Positions 31,809-45,889 of a stretch of 64,000 bases of DNA are shown here, in pieces. The notes beneath the pieces are model-generated. The model did not search any database, had not been told where the DNA came from, and was given only the letters and a program-made list of their open reading frames with translations. The stretch is from assembly GCF_031143425.1 (NCBI RefSeq), contig NW_027150001.1, positions 1 to 64,000 of the forward strand, written 5' to 3'. Source of the stretch: Pleurodeles waltl (Eukaryota > Chordata > Amphibia > Caudata > Salamandridae). Both the position numbers and the translations under genes were made by a program. Position 1 is the first letter of the stretch, and the number at the start of each line of letters is the position of its first letter.

Positions 31809-33585
31809 AACTGAGATAGGTGAAGGCCGGATATGATATCATCACGCATGTGACACGCCTCCGCGAGCTCTGTTTCTGGGTTTTATCGGGGTGCCCTTTA
31901 GCAGGACACACCTTCGTGTCTCACCTGGCAGCCAGGGCCCGAGGGCCCAACCTCACACTCTTTAACCCTAATCCCCGCTTTACACCAACCAGGAACCGCA
32001 GCCCTCGGCTCCGCTGCCTTTCCAGTGCTCGTCTCTCGCTCCTCCTCAGAGGCTCGTGCCGGCTGCAGGGAACCCAAACTGCGCGCCACGGCACCCTGCT
32101 GCGCCCCCACAGCCACCCAGGGCCGCTGTCCTCGCACTTGCTCAGCAGGGTCCATTATCAATTACCCCGGCCTCTGGAGTGCAGGCCGGGGGCGCTACGT
32201 CTGGCGCCTTCTAGGTGCTGCACTTGCTGCCTCTTAGCGACACACCGGAGAGCAGGATGCATTTAAGCATGCAATCTTCCATTCCGCTAAAGTCAACCAT
32301 GCAAGTGCTTAGGAAAAATATATCACCGCTCTCAACAGGCACGGACCACCTTCTCTGAGAGCTACCGCTCCCAGCCGCAGCAGAAGATAAACACCAAATA
32401 CCCTGGCAGAAATCGCCAGCCGCACATGGGCCGGATTGCAGGCTACCCCACCGCATCTTCCTGCTGAGTTGGCCTCTAAGAGAAGTGGGCGCTTGCTGCA
32501 GCGTGGACTTTCCCCTTTCAGCAGGGGTCATCCAGTGAGGTCCATGGTCAGCCAGGCGATCTACCTGGCACGGTAGCTCAAAGCTGGCTTCTCTTGCTTT
32601 TAAAAGTGAAAAAAGCCCGACATTCCTCCGGCGAGTGGAACCCACCCCTGAACATGAGCCTGGAGTCAAACTTTGCCCATGTGAACAAGTGACACACCCA
32701 TTTGCAGCACACTGTTTTCACACAGATAAGTATATGTGCATACATTTTTTAATTCCAGATCTTTTATTAGAAATAAAACAAAGAACAGAGACGAATAGCT
32801 TCAGTTGTTACCCTATATGCCAGATTTCTTTCGATGCATGAACCAATCAGCTGTTTCCCAGTCTACGAAGGTATTACAGGTACGGATGGCATTTTGTGCC
32901 ATTATGAGACCCGATGTTAATTCTACATTGATTGAACCTATATTTATGAGGCTGCATACGAAGTTATATTTTGAGAGGCTACTTATTTACCAAGTGTTCT
33001 CCTTACTTCACTGGTTCACAAGATGCACACAAAATAAGATGACATTACATACTGTGTTCCAGTATCTGCTCAGTATCCACAGAGCATTGTGCACCTTATA
33101 TTTAATGTTTTATTATGGAGTTTTGGTCTGTTTGAACATTAATACAAATACACATTTTTAACAAATGGGTTCTGTGGTTGTATAAAGTTTAGGTTAAGAA
33201 TGTTTCAGAGTGAGCCTGGTGTAAAGTAATAAATTATAGAATTGTTTTCCTTGGCACTTTTTTTTTAGAACACAAAAACAAAAAGTTTTTAATGAATGAT
33301 TTTTGTGGAATCAACTTCATAACGCCTCTTTGTTCTACCCAGGGTCCTTGGTGTTAAGGTCCAGTTCTGGATTACAGTGCCTCCCACCTGCTGTGAAGCA
33401 GTCACTTTAATTCTTCTGTTGAGCCAACTTTCTCAAGTTTGTGAAACACAGTCACTATAAATACTACCGCCCTGTTCTTTATTTGTAAAAAAAATGTTTT
33501 CAGTTTATTAACACTTCCCTGGAAATGGTGCTGGAGCGTGGACAGCAGTGATTCCCAAACTGTGCGCTGTGGCACCCCGAAAGTT

Positions 33586-34585
33586 CCTTGAGAAAAGGAG
33601 AGCCAAAAAGCAGTACCTCAGCCAAAGGACCTGATTCAGACGAGGCCAAATCTGTCAGTTTGGGATCCATCTTGATTAAAAATGGAGCGCCGCCACTCAC
33701 TAGAGATAGCTCACTTTGGGTTTTCCAGAAAGCACAAGGCTCTCTGGGCCCAACCAACCAGAACTTCAGGGTTAACAGGGATACCTGATGCCTTAGCCTA
33801 AAAACCCAGCTCCAAGATCTTAGTAGGAGGGCCTGAGACATCCAGGAGTTTGTCATGACAGCCTCACCAGGCACGATCAATGCCCTTTTTAAGGTCTTTG
33901 GAGAAATTCTTAAGATAGGTTACCAGGGTGGGATCTATCTCCGTAGTCTCAGTAACCTTTGAGGGAAAATCATGTCTAGGACATTCAGATCTCAGCCGAG
34001 ACCTGACATCTTTGTCGAAACAATGCCGAATGTGTGCTTGAACGTATTCGGCTACCTCCGAAGGCGGAGCCCAGGAGTAAGATCTAGGGCGGACAGTATC
34101 TTCGGGTTCGAAAGTGAGTACTTTCAGAGGCTGAGAAGCCACTTGAGTGTGCCGTGATTTGGCTTTTCATTTACAGGGAGGAGAATCAGTGTCCTTATCC
34201 GGATTGTTAGAGGAAGACGAGGAATCTGAATCCTCCTTACTCTCAGCTCTTAGATGAAGAGACTATGAGGATGAGAAACAGTTCGCCCTAGTCAAGGATT
34301 CTACAATTTGTTCAAATCAGCTTGGTGAGGGTTTGCAACAGAACTTGAGCCGGAAGGGTCTTGCGAAAACGGCAGCTCTTCCTGGCTGCTGCAATGTGGG
34401 ACCCAGCCCTGCTGATCAGTGAAACCCAATAAGAGATGCTTAATCGTCTGGGTAGCTTTATCTAAGGCCACATTGACTGTGTGCCGAACACCAGCATCGA
34501 GGGCATAGACAAGGTCTCGCTCAAATGACCCCACGGAGTCATCATAAAAGGTAACTTCCCCAGATTCTCCTTCATAACCATCCAT
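33586..34585 (-). mobile_element. DIRS ORF1 remnant, copy 6
   Basis: Type B variants. Confidence 0.75.
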
Positions 34586-34594
34586 GCTGTAGAG

Positions 34595-34820
34595 CAGTGG
34601 TTCCCAACCTGTGGTCCGGGGACCCCTAGGAGTCCGCAAAGCCTCCTCTGGGGGCCGTGATTACTTAGAAAATCAAATAATAGTAACAGATTAGGTCCCC
34701 AGCTTTCAGTAATGACTCAGTGGGGGGTCCCCAGATTCCAATAATGGTTCATTGGGGGTCCCCAGGTTCCAGTAGTGATAAAGTGGGGGTTCACACAAGT
34801 CAAAAGGTTGGGAAGCACTG
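34595..34820. mobile_element. hAT MITE, copy 6
   Basis: Same insertion site and TSD, 226 bp. Confidence 0.88.
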
Positions 34821-35458
34821 CTGTAGAGTGTCAGGTCAGAAAAGTGGGAATTTGAAAGGGGCAGAGGAAACTGCCAATAGGAACTTCAAATAAAGTGGGA
34901 AGTAAAGCTGACAAACTTCAAAGCAGGCTAATATGCTCAGGGAGGGCCACAAGCCAGTAGTAAAGTGTGGGGGGAGGCCTGCTTAGAATAGAATAAATTC
35001 CACTAATAAAGTGGCATTTGAGAACGGCAAAGTAGGTAGGGACGTGCGCAGGGGGTGGGCTGCTTTAGAGTATTTCCATTGAAGTAAAGAGACATAGACA
35101 GGCAGGCGACTGTAAGCGGAGACAGGTGCATATATGTAACCAGAGTCCTATCCAGAGAGTCAGATGCATATATGTGCACAGAGGAAAGTTTGGACAGACA
35201 AATGTATGTACCCAGAGGCAGGTCCAAAGAGACAGATACATGTATATACCCTGAGACAGGCTGAGCGAGAGAGATGCATGTTTGTAGCTAGAGGCAGGTC
35301 TAGGGAAAGTGGTCAATGAGACTGGAGCAGAGCAAGAGGTAGAGAAAGGGAGAGGATCATGACTGAAGTCAGAGGTCTTAAAAAGAAATGACTTCTACTG
35401 ACAACACTCCCTGGTGCATCACAGAAAAGAGATATATTGCCCAAGCCTAGCTAAAGGA

Positions 35459-35531
35459 GCAGGGTTATCTCACTTGGTAGTGCACGAGCCTTTTAATATC
35501 AGGGTCACGGGTTCGAGCCCCCAGTTAAGCA
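35459..35531 (+). pseudogene. tRNA-Lys-like pseudogene, copy 6
   Basis: Body as copy 1; AATCAG downstream as in copy 4. Confidence 0.8.
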
Positions 35532-36196
35532 ATCAGTATTTTTTTGTTTAAGGTTTATTCCAATTTTTTTTACAGACTTCCTGCTTTTCACCAATACTAC
35601 TCAGGCTTTGAAAACACAACTCCTGCAGTTTGCCTCACAATCTCTCCCATCATATTCCACAGCGCTTTCCACTCACGAAAGGTGCCTCAAAGCCGGGTTT
35701 AGCCCTGCCTCCTCTAAACACATCCAGAAACCTGTACTTTAATCCCCAAAAATTCTAGCTATTGCGTCACGAATTTTCAATTCTATTAAGGACACGGAGG
35801 CGCGGATTGTCACAGCAGCCAATCAATGTTAAAAACTACATATCCCAACATTCCCAGTAGTCCATAACATGCCCAATCCCAGGCCTGCTCTCCATATAAA
35901 TATCTCTGCCTCCTTAGTCCTTCATCTTTCTTTGCAATAACCAAACAAAATAACCTGCACTCTAAGAATTGAAATCTTCCAACTCCAACGAAGAAAACAA
36001 ATTGAAGCCACCAACCGAACCCTGGTGCACGTTCCATGCCGGTATCGTCTCTCCTAGTACTCATGCGCCCTTGTTATCCGATCCTGTTAATGAAAGGAAA
36101 CAGTGCTAATAATCTGCTATTGACTATTAAGAAAAAATATGGATGGCTATCTCAATAATACATATAAAATCATCATATATGAATTGTGCTGTAACT

Positions 36197-37024
36197 TTCT
36201 GCATTATGCCAGCGTGCCCTATGCCAGTCTGTGCTTGTGATAGGTCCCATCTGTCCTTTAGGTCTCTAATTTGTGTCAGTCAGCCCTATGCCAGTCTGCA
36301 CCTGTGATCCTTCTACAGCTCCATGCTTCAAATCTTTGCACAGTGCCAGTCTACCTTGTGCCAGTCCCGACGTTCATACTTCACATCAGTGCTGTAGCTA
36401 TGCCCTATGCCAGTCTGCACCTGTGAGGCTTATTAAACACCATATTGCAGCTGCCTACATTGTGCCAATCTGTCACGTGCCAGTCTGTAGCTGTGATGCT
36501 TCATATCAGTGCTGTAGGTCTTTGCATTGTGCCAGTCTGCCTTGTGCCAGTCTGCACATGTGATGCTTCACATCAGTGCTGTAGCTCTGCATGGCAGCAG
36601 TCTACTATGCTCCAGCCATTCCTGTGATACTTCACATCAGTGCTGTAGCTCTCTGCATTGCACCAGTCTGCCCTGTGTCAGTCTGTATCTTGACACTTCA
36701 CATCAGTGCTGTAGCTCTCTGCATTGCACGAGCCTGTCCTGTGCCAGTCTGCACCTGTGATCCTTCCACACCTCCAGGGTACAGGGCTTTGCATTGCACC
36801 AGTCTGTTCTGCACCAGCCTGTACCTGAGGTGCTTCTTGATTACAGTGGTGTAGCTGTCTGCACTGTGCCAGTCTGTTCCTGTGATGCTTCTGCGCAGCT
36901 TTGGTGCAGCTGTTTGCACTGCGCCAGTGTGGCCTTCTGAGACAGTCCCTGCCAGGGCCTCACAAGCGCCCTGTAGCTGTGCTATTGAGTTGTACGTTGA
37001 CTGTGTTCAGCTGTTGTAGCTCAC
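36197..37024. repeat. ~66-bp minisatellite, copies 6/7
   Basis: Carries CTCTAATTTG, plus a private CTGTTGTAG at its end. Confidence 0.8.
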
Positions 37025-37455
37025 TGTAGGCCGGCTGTGAGGCGCTGCGGGCTCAGTCTGTCCTTCACAGTCTCTCTGTGGGAGTGTGTGTTTGTCATGT
37101 CCTTGAATCCAGCGAAAAAAGGAAGTATAAATGAGATGCAGAAAAGCCCCATTCTCTAGCTGCTGGACAGACACGCGTCCTTGAGCCTCCTGCAGAGGTG
37201 CAGAGCTGCCAGGGGTGCCAGGGGCTGGAGGCGGAGAGCGTCTGCTTTGGAATATTTCCATTGAAGTGAAGGGAGAGGGCGAACGGGGAGCGGAGAGGCG
37301 GCTTCCTAGCAGTGAGTGTGGAGTGTCAGCTTGGTCCATCCAGAGGCAGGCAGGGGGTGTGATGAGACTGAGGCAGAGCGAGAGGTAGAGACAGAGGGAG
37401 CTGCAGCACTGGAAGCGGAAGCTTTAAAATAGGACCGCAAGGGCCCTTTAATGTG

Positions 37456-37528
37456 GCCCGGCTAGCTCAGTCGGTAGAGCATGAGACTCTTAATCTCAGG
37501 GTCGTGGGTTCGAGCCCCACGTTGGGCG
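37456..37528 (+). tRNA. tRNA-Lys(CTT), copy 7
   Basis: Identical to copy 1, type A flank. Confidence 0.97.
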
Positions 37529-37641
37529 CTGATACATTTTTTTGTGCTGTACTGTTTTTTAATCTTCGGGTTCGCACCTCCAACAGTGGTTTTATAAAAA
37601 TTAACAGCGCCCTTTCGGGACTTCACTTTACAATTTCGTTA

Positions 37642-37709
37642 TTTATGTCTGCACACGGGCGGGGGGACGAGAGCTCTTTATGTCTGCACACGGGCGGGGA
37701 CGAGAGCTC
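37642..37709. repeat. 35 + 33-bp tandem element (copy 7)
   Basis: Same expanded G-run as copy 5, one 12.30-kb dimer away. Confidence 0.9.
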
Positions 37710-37827
37710 TCTTCATGTTCACACTTGTAGGGGGTCGCTGCTCCCCGTCCTCTAACTCCGCTGCTGCGCCGCACTCCCATGACCTGTGTGTAAATATGGA
37801 GAGTTTAAGTAAGCAAAAACAATGTTG

Positions 37828-37937
37828 TGTCAGAAGTGGGATTTGAACCCACGCCTCCAATCGGAGACCAGAACACCCAGCTGAGGGGAAGAGACAGCTC
37901 TTGAGTCTGGCGCCTTAGACCGCTCGGCCATCCTGAC
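37828..37937 (-). tRNA. tRNA-Leu(CAA) with intron, copy 7
   Basis: Identical to copy 1, T5 terminator intact (unlike its closest relative, copy 5); intron at 37899-37874. Confidence 0.96.
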
Positions 37938-39713
37938 AACTGAGAAAGAGGGGGCCGGATATGATATCATCACGCATGTGACACGCCTCCGCGAGCTCTG
38001 TTTCTGGGTTTTATCGGGGTGCCCTTTAGCAGGACACACCTTCGTGTCTCACCTGGCAGCCAGGGCCCGAGGGCCCAACCTCACACTCTTTAACCCTAAT
38101 CCCCGCTTTACACCAACCAGGAACCGCAGCCCTCGGCTCCGCTGCCTTTCCAGTGCTCGTCTCTCGCTCCTCCTCAGAGGCTCGTGCCGGCTGCAGGGAA
38201 CCCAAACTGCGCGCCACGGCACCCTGCTGCGCCCCCACAGCCACCCAGGGCCGCTGTCCTCGCACTTGCTCAGCAGGGTCCATTATCAATTACCCCGGCC
38301 TCTGGAGTGCAGGCCGGGGGCGCTACGTCTGGCGCCTTCTAGGTGCTGCACTTGCTGCCTCTTAGCGACACACCGGAGAGCAGGATGCATTTAAGCATGC
38401 AATCTTCCATTCCGCTAAAGTCAACCATGCAAGTGCTTAGAAAAAATATATCACCGCTCTCAACAGGCACGGACCACCTTCTCTGAGAGCTACCGCTCCC
38501 AGCCGCAGCAGAAGATAAACACCAAATACCCTGGCAGAAATCGCCAGCCGCACATGGGCCGGATTGCAGGCTACCCCACCGCATCTTCCTGCTGAGTTGG
38601 CCTCTAAGAGAAGTGGGCGCTTGCTGCAGCGTGGACTTTCCCCTTTCAGCAGGGGTCATCCAGTGAGGTCCATGGTCAGCCAGGCGATCTACCTGGCACG
38701 GTAGCTCAAAGCTGGCTTCTCTTGCTTTTAAAAGTGAAAAAAGCCCGACATTCCTCCGGCGAGTGGAACCCACCCCTGAACATGAGCCTGGAGTCAAACT
38801 TTGCCCATGTGAACAAGTGACACACCCATTTACAGCACACTGTTTTCACACAGATAAGTATATGTGCATACATTTTTTAATTCCAGATCTTTTATTAGAA
38901 ATAAAACAAAGAACAGAGACGAATAGCTTCAGTTGTTACCCTATATGCCAGATTTCTTTCGATGCATGAACCAATCAGCTGTTTCCCAGTCTACGAAGGT
39001 ATTACAGGTACGGATGGCATTTTGTGCCATTATGAGACCCGATGTTAATTCTACATTGATTGAACCTATATTTATGAGGCTGCATACGAAGTTATATTTT
39101 GAGAGGCTACTTATTTACCAAGTGTTCTCCTTACTTCACTGGTTCACAAGATGCACACAAAATAAGATGACATTACATACTGTGTTCCAGTATCTGCTCA
39201 GTATCCACAGAGCATTGTGCACCTTATATTTAATGTTTTATTATGGAGTTTTGGTCTGTTTGAACATTAATACAAATACACACTTTTAACAAATGGGTTC
39301 TGTGGTTGTATAAAGTTTAGGTTAAGAATGTTTCAGAGTGAGCCTGGTGTAAAGTAATAAATTATAGAATTGTTTTCCTTGGCACTTTTTTTTTTTAACA
39401 CAAAAACAAAAAGTTTTTAATGAATGATTTTTGTGGAATCAACTTCATAACGCCTCTTTGTTCTACCCAGGGTCCTTGGTGTTAAGGTCCAGTTCTGGAT
39501 TACAGTGCCTCCCACCTGCTGTGAAGCAGTCACTTTAATTCTTCTGTTGAGCCAACTTTCTCAAGTTTGTGAAACACAGTCACTATAAATACTACCGCCC
39601 TGTTCTTTATTTGTAAAAAAAATGTTTTCAGTTTATTAACACTTCCCTGGAAATGGTGCTGGAGCGTGGACAGCAGTGATTCCCAAACTGTGCGCTGTGG
39701 CACCCCGAAAGTT

Positions 39714-40713
39714 CCTTGAGAAAAGGAGAGCCAAAAAGCAGTCCCTCAGCCAAAGGACCTGATTCAGACGAGGCCAAATCTGTCAGTTTGGGATCCATCT
39801 TGATTAAAAATGGAGCGCCGCCACTCACTAGAGATAGCTCACTTTGGGTTTTCCAGAAAGCACAAGGCTCTCTGGGCCCAACCAACCAGAACTTCAGGGT
39901 TAACAGGGATACCTGATGCCTTAGCCTAAAAACCCAGCTCCAAGATCTTAGTAGGAGGGCCTGAGACATCCAGGAGTTTGTCCTGACAGCCTCACCAGGC
40001 ACGATCAATGCCCTTTTTAAGGTCTTTGGAGAAATTCTTAAGATAGGTTACCAGGGTGGGATCTATCTCCGTAGTCTCAGTAACCTTTGAGGGAAAATCA
40101 TGTCTAGGACATTCAGATCTCAGCCGAGACCTGACATCTTTGTCGAAACAATGCCGAATGTGTGCTTGAACGTATTCGGCTACCTCCGAAGGCGGAGCCC
40201 AGGAGTAAGATCTAGGGCGGACAGTATCTTCGGGTTCGAAAGTGAGTACTTTCAGAGGCTGAGAAGCCACTTGAGTGTGCCGTGATTTGGCTTTTCATTT
40301 ACAGGGAGGAGAATCAGTGTCCTTATCCGGATTGTTAGAGGAAGACGAGGAATCTGAATCCTCCTTACTCTCAGCTCTTAGATGAAGAGACTATGAGGAT
40401 GAGAAACAGTTCGCCCTAGTCAAGGATTCTACAATTTGTTCAAATCAGCTTGGTGAGGGTTTGCAACAGAACTTGAGCCGGAAGGGTCTTGCGAAAACGG
40501 CAGCTCTTCCTGGCTGCTGCAATGTGGGACCCAGCCCTGCTGATCAGTGAAACCCAATAAGAGATGCTTAATCGTCTGGGTAGCTTTATCTAAGGCCACA
40601 TTGACTGTGTGCCGAACACCAGCATCGAGGGCATAGACAAGGTCTCGCTCAAATGACCCCACGGAGTCATCATAAAAGGTAACTTCCCCAGATTCTCCTT
40701 CATAACCATCCAT
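39714..40713 (-). mobile_element. DIRS ORF1 remnant, copy 7
   Basis: Type A variants. Confidence 0.75.
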
Positions 40714-40722
40714 GCTGTAGAG

Positions 40723-40948
40723 CAGTGGTTCCCAACCTGTGGTCCGGGGACCCCTAGGAGTCCGCAAAGCCTCCTCTGGGGGCCGTGATTACTTAGAAAA
40801 TCAAATAATAGTAACAGATTAGGTCCCCAGCTTTCAGTAATGACTCAGTGGGGGGTCCCCAGATTCCAATAATGGTTCATTGGGGGTCCCCAGGTTCCAG
40901 TAGTGATAAAGTGGGGGTTCACACAAGTCAAAAGGTTGGGAAGCACTG
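40723..40948. mobile_element. hAT MITE, copy 7
   Basis: Same insertion site and TSD, 226 bp. Confidence 0.88.
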
Positions 40949-41586
40949 CTGTAGAGTGTCAGGTCAGAAAAGTGGGAATTTGAAAGGGGCAGAGGAAACT
41001 GCCAATAGGAACTTCAAATAAAGTGGGAAGTAAAGCTGACAAACTTCAAAGCAGGCTAATATGCTCAGGGAGGGCCACAAGCCAGTAGTAAAGTGTGGGG
41101 GGAGGCCTGCTTAGAATAGAATACATTCCACTAATAAAGTGGCATTTGAGAACGGCAAAGTAGGTAGGGACGTGCGCAGGGGGTGGGCTGCTTTAGAGTA
41201 TTTCCATTGAAGTAAAGAGACATAGACAGGCAGGCGACTGTAAGCGGAGACAGGTGCATATATGTAACCAGAGTCCTATCCAGAGAGTCAGATGCATATA
41301 TGTGCACAGAGGAAAGTTTGGACAGACAAATGTATGTACCCAGAGGCAGGTCCAAAGAGACAGATACATGTATATACCCTGAGACAGGCTGAGCGAGAGA
41401 GATGCATGTTTGTAGCTAGAGGCAGGTCTAGGGAAAGTGGTCCATGAGACTGGAGCAGAGCAAGAGGTAGAGAAAGGGAGAGGATCATGACTGAAGTCAG
41501 AGGTCTTAAAAAGAAATGACTTCTACTGACAACACTCCCTGGTGCATCACAGAAAAGAGATATATTGCCCAAGCCTAGCTAAAGGA

Positions 41587-41659
41587 GCAGGGTTATCTCA
41601 CTTGGTAGTGCACGAGCCTTTTAATATCAGGGTCACGGGTTCGAGCCCCCAGTTAAGCA
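41587..41659 (+). pseudogene. tRNA-Lys-like pseudogene, copy 7
   Basis: Same sequence as copy 1. Confidence 0.8.
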
Positions 41660-42324
41660 ATTAGTATTTTTTTGTTTAAGGTTTATTCCAATTTTTTTTA
41701 CAGACTTCCTGCTTTTCACCAATACTACTCAGGCTTTGAAAACACAACTCCTGCAGTTTGCCTCACAATCTCTCCCATCATATTCCACAGCGCTTTCCAC
41801 TCACGAAAGGTGCCTCAAAGCCGGGTTTAGCCCTGCCTCCTCTAAACACATCCAGAAACCTGTACTTTAATCCCCAAAAATTCTAGCTATTGCGTCACGA
41901 ATTTTCAATTCTATTAAGGACACGGAGGCGCGGATTGTCACAGCAGCCAATCAATGTTAAAAACTACATATCCCAACATTCCCAGTAGTCCATAACATGC
42001 CCAATCCCAGGCCTGCTCTCCATATAAATATCTCTGCCTCCTTAGTCCTTCATCTTTCTTTGCAATAACCAAACAAAATAACCTGCACTCTAAGAATTGA
42101 AATCTTCCAACTCCAACGAAGAAAACAAATTGAAGCCACCAACCGAACCCTGGTGCACGTTCCATGCCGGTATCGTCTCTCCTAGTACTCATGCGCCCTT
42201 ATTATCCGATCCTGTTAATGAAAGGAAACAGTGCTAATAATCTGCTATTGACTATTAAGAAAAAATATGGATGGCTATCTCAATAATACATATAAAATCA
42301 TCATATATGAATTGTGCTGTAACT

Positions 42325-43152
42325 TTCTGCATTATGCCAGCGTGCCCTATGCCAGTCTGTGCTTGTGATAGGTCCCATCTGTCCTTTAGGTCTCTACTTT
42401 GTGTCAGTCAGCCCTATGCCAGTCTGCACCTGTGATCCTTCTACAGCTCCATGCTTCAAATCTTTGCACAGTGCCAGTCTACCTTGTGCCAGTCCCGACG
42501 TTCATACTTCACATCAGTGCTGTAGCTATGCCCTATGCCAGTCTGCACCTGTGAGGCTTATTAAACACCATATTGCAGCTGCCTACATTGTGCCAATCTG
42601 TCACGTGCCAGTCTGTAGCTGTGATGCTTCATATCAGTGCTGTAGGTCTTTGCATTGTGCCAGTCTGCCTTGTGCCAGTCTGCACATGTGATGCTTCACA
42701 TCAGTGCTGTAGCTCTGCATGGCAGCAGTCTACTATGCTCCAGCCATTCCTGTGATACTTCACATCAGTGCTGTAGCTCTCTGCATTGCACCAGTCTGCC
42801 CTGTGTCAGTCTGTATCTTGACACTTCACATCAGTGCTGTAGCTCTCTGCATTGCACGAGCCTGTCCTGTGCCAGTCTGCACCTGTGATCCTTCCACACC
42901 TCCAGGGTACAGGGCTTTGCATTGCACCAGTCTGTTCTGCACCAGCCTGTACCTGAGGTGCTTCTTGATTACAGTGGTGTAGCTGTCTGCACTGTGCCAG
43001 TCTGTTCCTGTGATGCTTCTGCGCAGCTTTGGTGCAGCTGTTTGCACTGCGCCAGTGTGGCCTTCTGAGACAGTCCCTGCCAGGGCCTCACAAGCGCCCT
43101 GTAGCTGTGCTATTGAGTTGTACGTTGACTGTGTTCAGCTGCTGTAGCTCAC
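42325..43152. repeat. ~66-bp minisatellite, copies 7/8
   Basis: Same length and order as the first array. Confidence 0.8.
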
Positions 43153-43631
43153 TGTAGGCCGGCTGTGAGGCGCTGCGGGCTCAGTCTGTCCTTCACAGTC
43201 TCTCTGTGGGAGTGTGTGTTTGTCATGTCCTTGAATCCAGCGAAAAAAGGAAGTATAAATGAGATGCAGAAAAGCCCCATTCTCTAGCTGCTGGACAGAC
43301 ACGCGTCCTTGAGCCTCCTGCAGAGGTGCAGAGCTGCCAGGGGTGCCAGGGGCTGGAGGCGGAGAGCGTCTGCTTTGGAATATTTCCATTGAAGTGAAGG
43401 GAGAGGGCGAACGGGGAGCGGAGAGGCGGCTTCCTAGCAGTGAGTGTGGAGTGTCAGCTTGGTCCATCCAGAGGCAGGCAGGGGGGTGTGATGAGACTGA
43501 GGCAGAGCGAGAGGTAGAGACAGAGGGAGCTGCAGCACTGGAAGCGGGAGCTTTAAAATACACAGTAGAATCGGCACACGTGTGTTTCTTCAGAGGAGTC
43601 ACACAAAGGACCGCAAGGTTTGTGTTATGTG

Positions 43632-43704
43632 GCCCGGCTAGCTCAGTCGGTAGAGCATGAGACTCTTAATCTCAGGGTCGTGGGTTCGAGCCCCACGTTG
43701 GGCG
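43632..43704 (+). tRNA. tRNA-Lys(CTT), copy 8
   Basis: Gene body identical to copy 1, type B flank with E-box at 43575-43584. Confidence 0.97.
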
Positions 43705-44002
43705 CTGATACATTTTTTTTGTGCTGTACTGTTTTTTTATCTTCGGGTTCGCACCTCCAACAGTGGTTTTATAAAAATTAACAGCGCCCTTTCGGGACTT
43801 CACTTTACAATTTCGTTATTTATGTCTGCACACGGGCGGGGACGAGAGCTCTTTATGTCTGCACACGGGCGGGGACGAGAGCTCTCTTCATGTTCACACT
43901 TGTAGGGGGTCGCTGCTCCCCGTCCTCTAACTCCGCTGCTGCGCCGCACTCCCATGACCTGTGTGTAAATATGGAGAGTTTAAGTGAGCAAAAACAATGT
44001 TG

Positions 44003-44112
44003 TGTCAGAAGTGGGATTTGAACCCACGCCTCCAATCGGAGACCAGAACACCCAGCTGAGGGGAAGAGACAGCTCTTGAGTCTGGCGCCTTAGACCGCTC
44101 GGCCATCCTGAC
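44003..44112 (-). tRNA. tRNA-Leu(CAA) with intron, copy 8
   Basis: Identical to copy 1; intron at 44074-44049. Confidence 0.96.
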
Positions 44113-45889
44113 AACTGAGATAGGTGAAGGCCGGATATAATATCATCACGCATGTGACACGCCTCCGCGAGCTCTGTTTCTGGGTTTTATCGGGGTGCCC
44201 TTTAGCAGGACACACCTTCGTGTCTCACCTGGCAGCCAGGGCCCGAGGGCCCAACCTCACACTCTTTAACCCTAATCCCCGCTTTACACCAACCAGGAAC
44301 CGCAGCCCTCGGCTCCGCTGCCTTTCCAGTGCTCGTCTCTCGCTCCTCCTCAGAGGCTCGTGCCGGCTGCAGGGAACCCAAACTGCGCGCCACGGCACCC
44401 TGCTGCGCCCCCACAGCCACCCAGGGCCGCTGTCCTCGCACTTGCTCAGCAGGGTCCATTATCAATTACCCCGGCCTCTGGAGTGCAGGCCGGGGGCGCT
44501 ACGTCTGGCGCCTTCTAGGTGCTGCACTTGCTGCCTCTTAGCGACACACCGGAGAGCAGGATGCATTTAAGCATGCAATCTTCCATTCCGCTAAAGTCAA
44601 CCATGCAAGTGCTTAGGAAAAATATATCACCGCTCTCAACAGGCACGGACCACCTTCTCTGAGAGCTACCGCTCCCAGCCGCAGCAGAAGATAAACACCA
44701 AATACCCTGGCAGAAATCGCCAGCCGCACATGGGCCGGATTGCAGGCTACCCCACCGCATCTTCCTGCTGAGTTGGCCTCTAAGAGAAGTGGGCGCTTGC
44801 TGCAGCGTGGACTTTCCCCTTTCAGCAGGGGTCATCCAGTGAGGTCCATGGTCAGCCAGGCGATCTACCTGGCACGGTAGCTCAAAGCTGGCTTCTCTTG
44901 CTTTTAAAAGTGAAAAAAGCCCGACATTCCTCCGGCGAGTGGAACCCACCCCTGAACATGAGCCTGGAGTCAAACTTTGCCCATGTGAACAAGTGACACA
45001 CCCATTTGCAGCACACTGTTTTCACACAGATAAGTATATGTGCATACATTTTTTAATTCCAGATCTTTTATTAGAAATAAAACAAAGAACAGAGACGAAT
45101 AGCTTCAGTTGTTACCCTATATGCCAGATTTCTTTCGATGCATGAACCAATCAGCTGTTTCCCAGTCTACGAAGGTATTACAGGTACGGATGGCATTTTG
45201 TGCCATTATGAGACCCGATGTTAATTCTACATTGATTGAACCTATATTTATGAGGCTGCATACGAAGTTATATTTTGAGAGGCTACTTATTTACCAAGTG
45301 TTCTCCTTACTTCACTGGTTCACAAGATGCACACAAAATAAGATGACATTACATACTGTGTTCCAGTATCTGCTCAGTATCCACAGAGCATTGTGCACCT
45401 TATATTTAATGTTTTATTATGGAGTTTTGGTCTGTTTGAACATTAATACAAATACACATTTTTAACAAATGGGTTCTGTGGTTGTATAAAGTTTAGGTTA
45501 AGAATGTTTCAGAGTGAGCCTGGTGTAAAGTAATAAATTATAGAATTGTTTTCCTTGGCACTTTTTTTTTAGAACACAAAAACAAAAAGTTTTTAATGAA
45601 TGATTTTTGTGGAATCAACTTCATAACGCCTCTTTGTTCTACCCAGGGTCCTTGGTGTTAAGGTCCAGTTCTGGATTACAGTGCCTCCCACCTGCTGTGA
45701 AGCAGTCACTTTAATTCTTCTGTTGAGCCAACTTTCTCAAGTTTGTGAAACACAGTCACTATAAATACTACCGCCCTGTTCTTTATTTGTAAAAAAAATG
45801 TTTTCAGTTTATTAACACTTCCCTGGAAATGGTGCTGGAGCGTGGACAGCAGTGATTCCCAAACTGTGCGCTGTGGCACCCCGAAAGTT

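Larger units (their letters stand above)
30699..36874. repeat. Tandem unit copy 6 (type B, 6,176 bp)
   Basis: Type B, with the four variants shared with copy 4. The tRNA-Leu 5' flank reads GGTGAAGG, as in copies 8 and 10. Confidence 0.97.
36875..43002. repeat. Tandem unit copy 7 (type A, 6,128 bp)
   Basis: Type A, sharing the copy 5 variants but keeping the T5 terminator of tRNA-Leu. A private CTGTTGTAG occurs near 37011. Confidence 0.97.
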
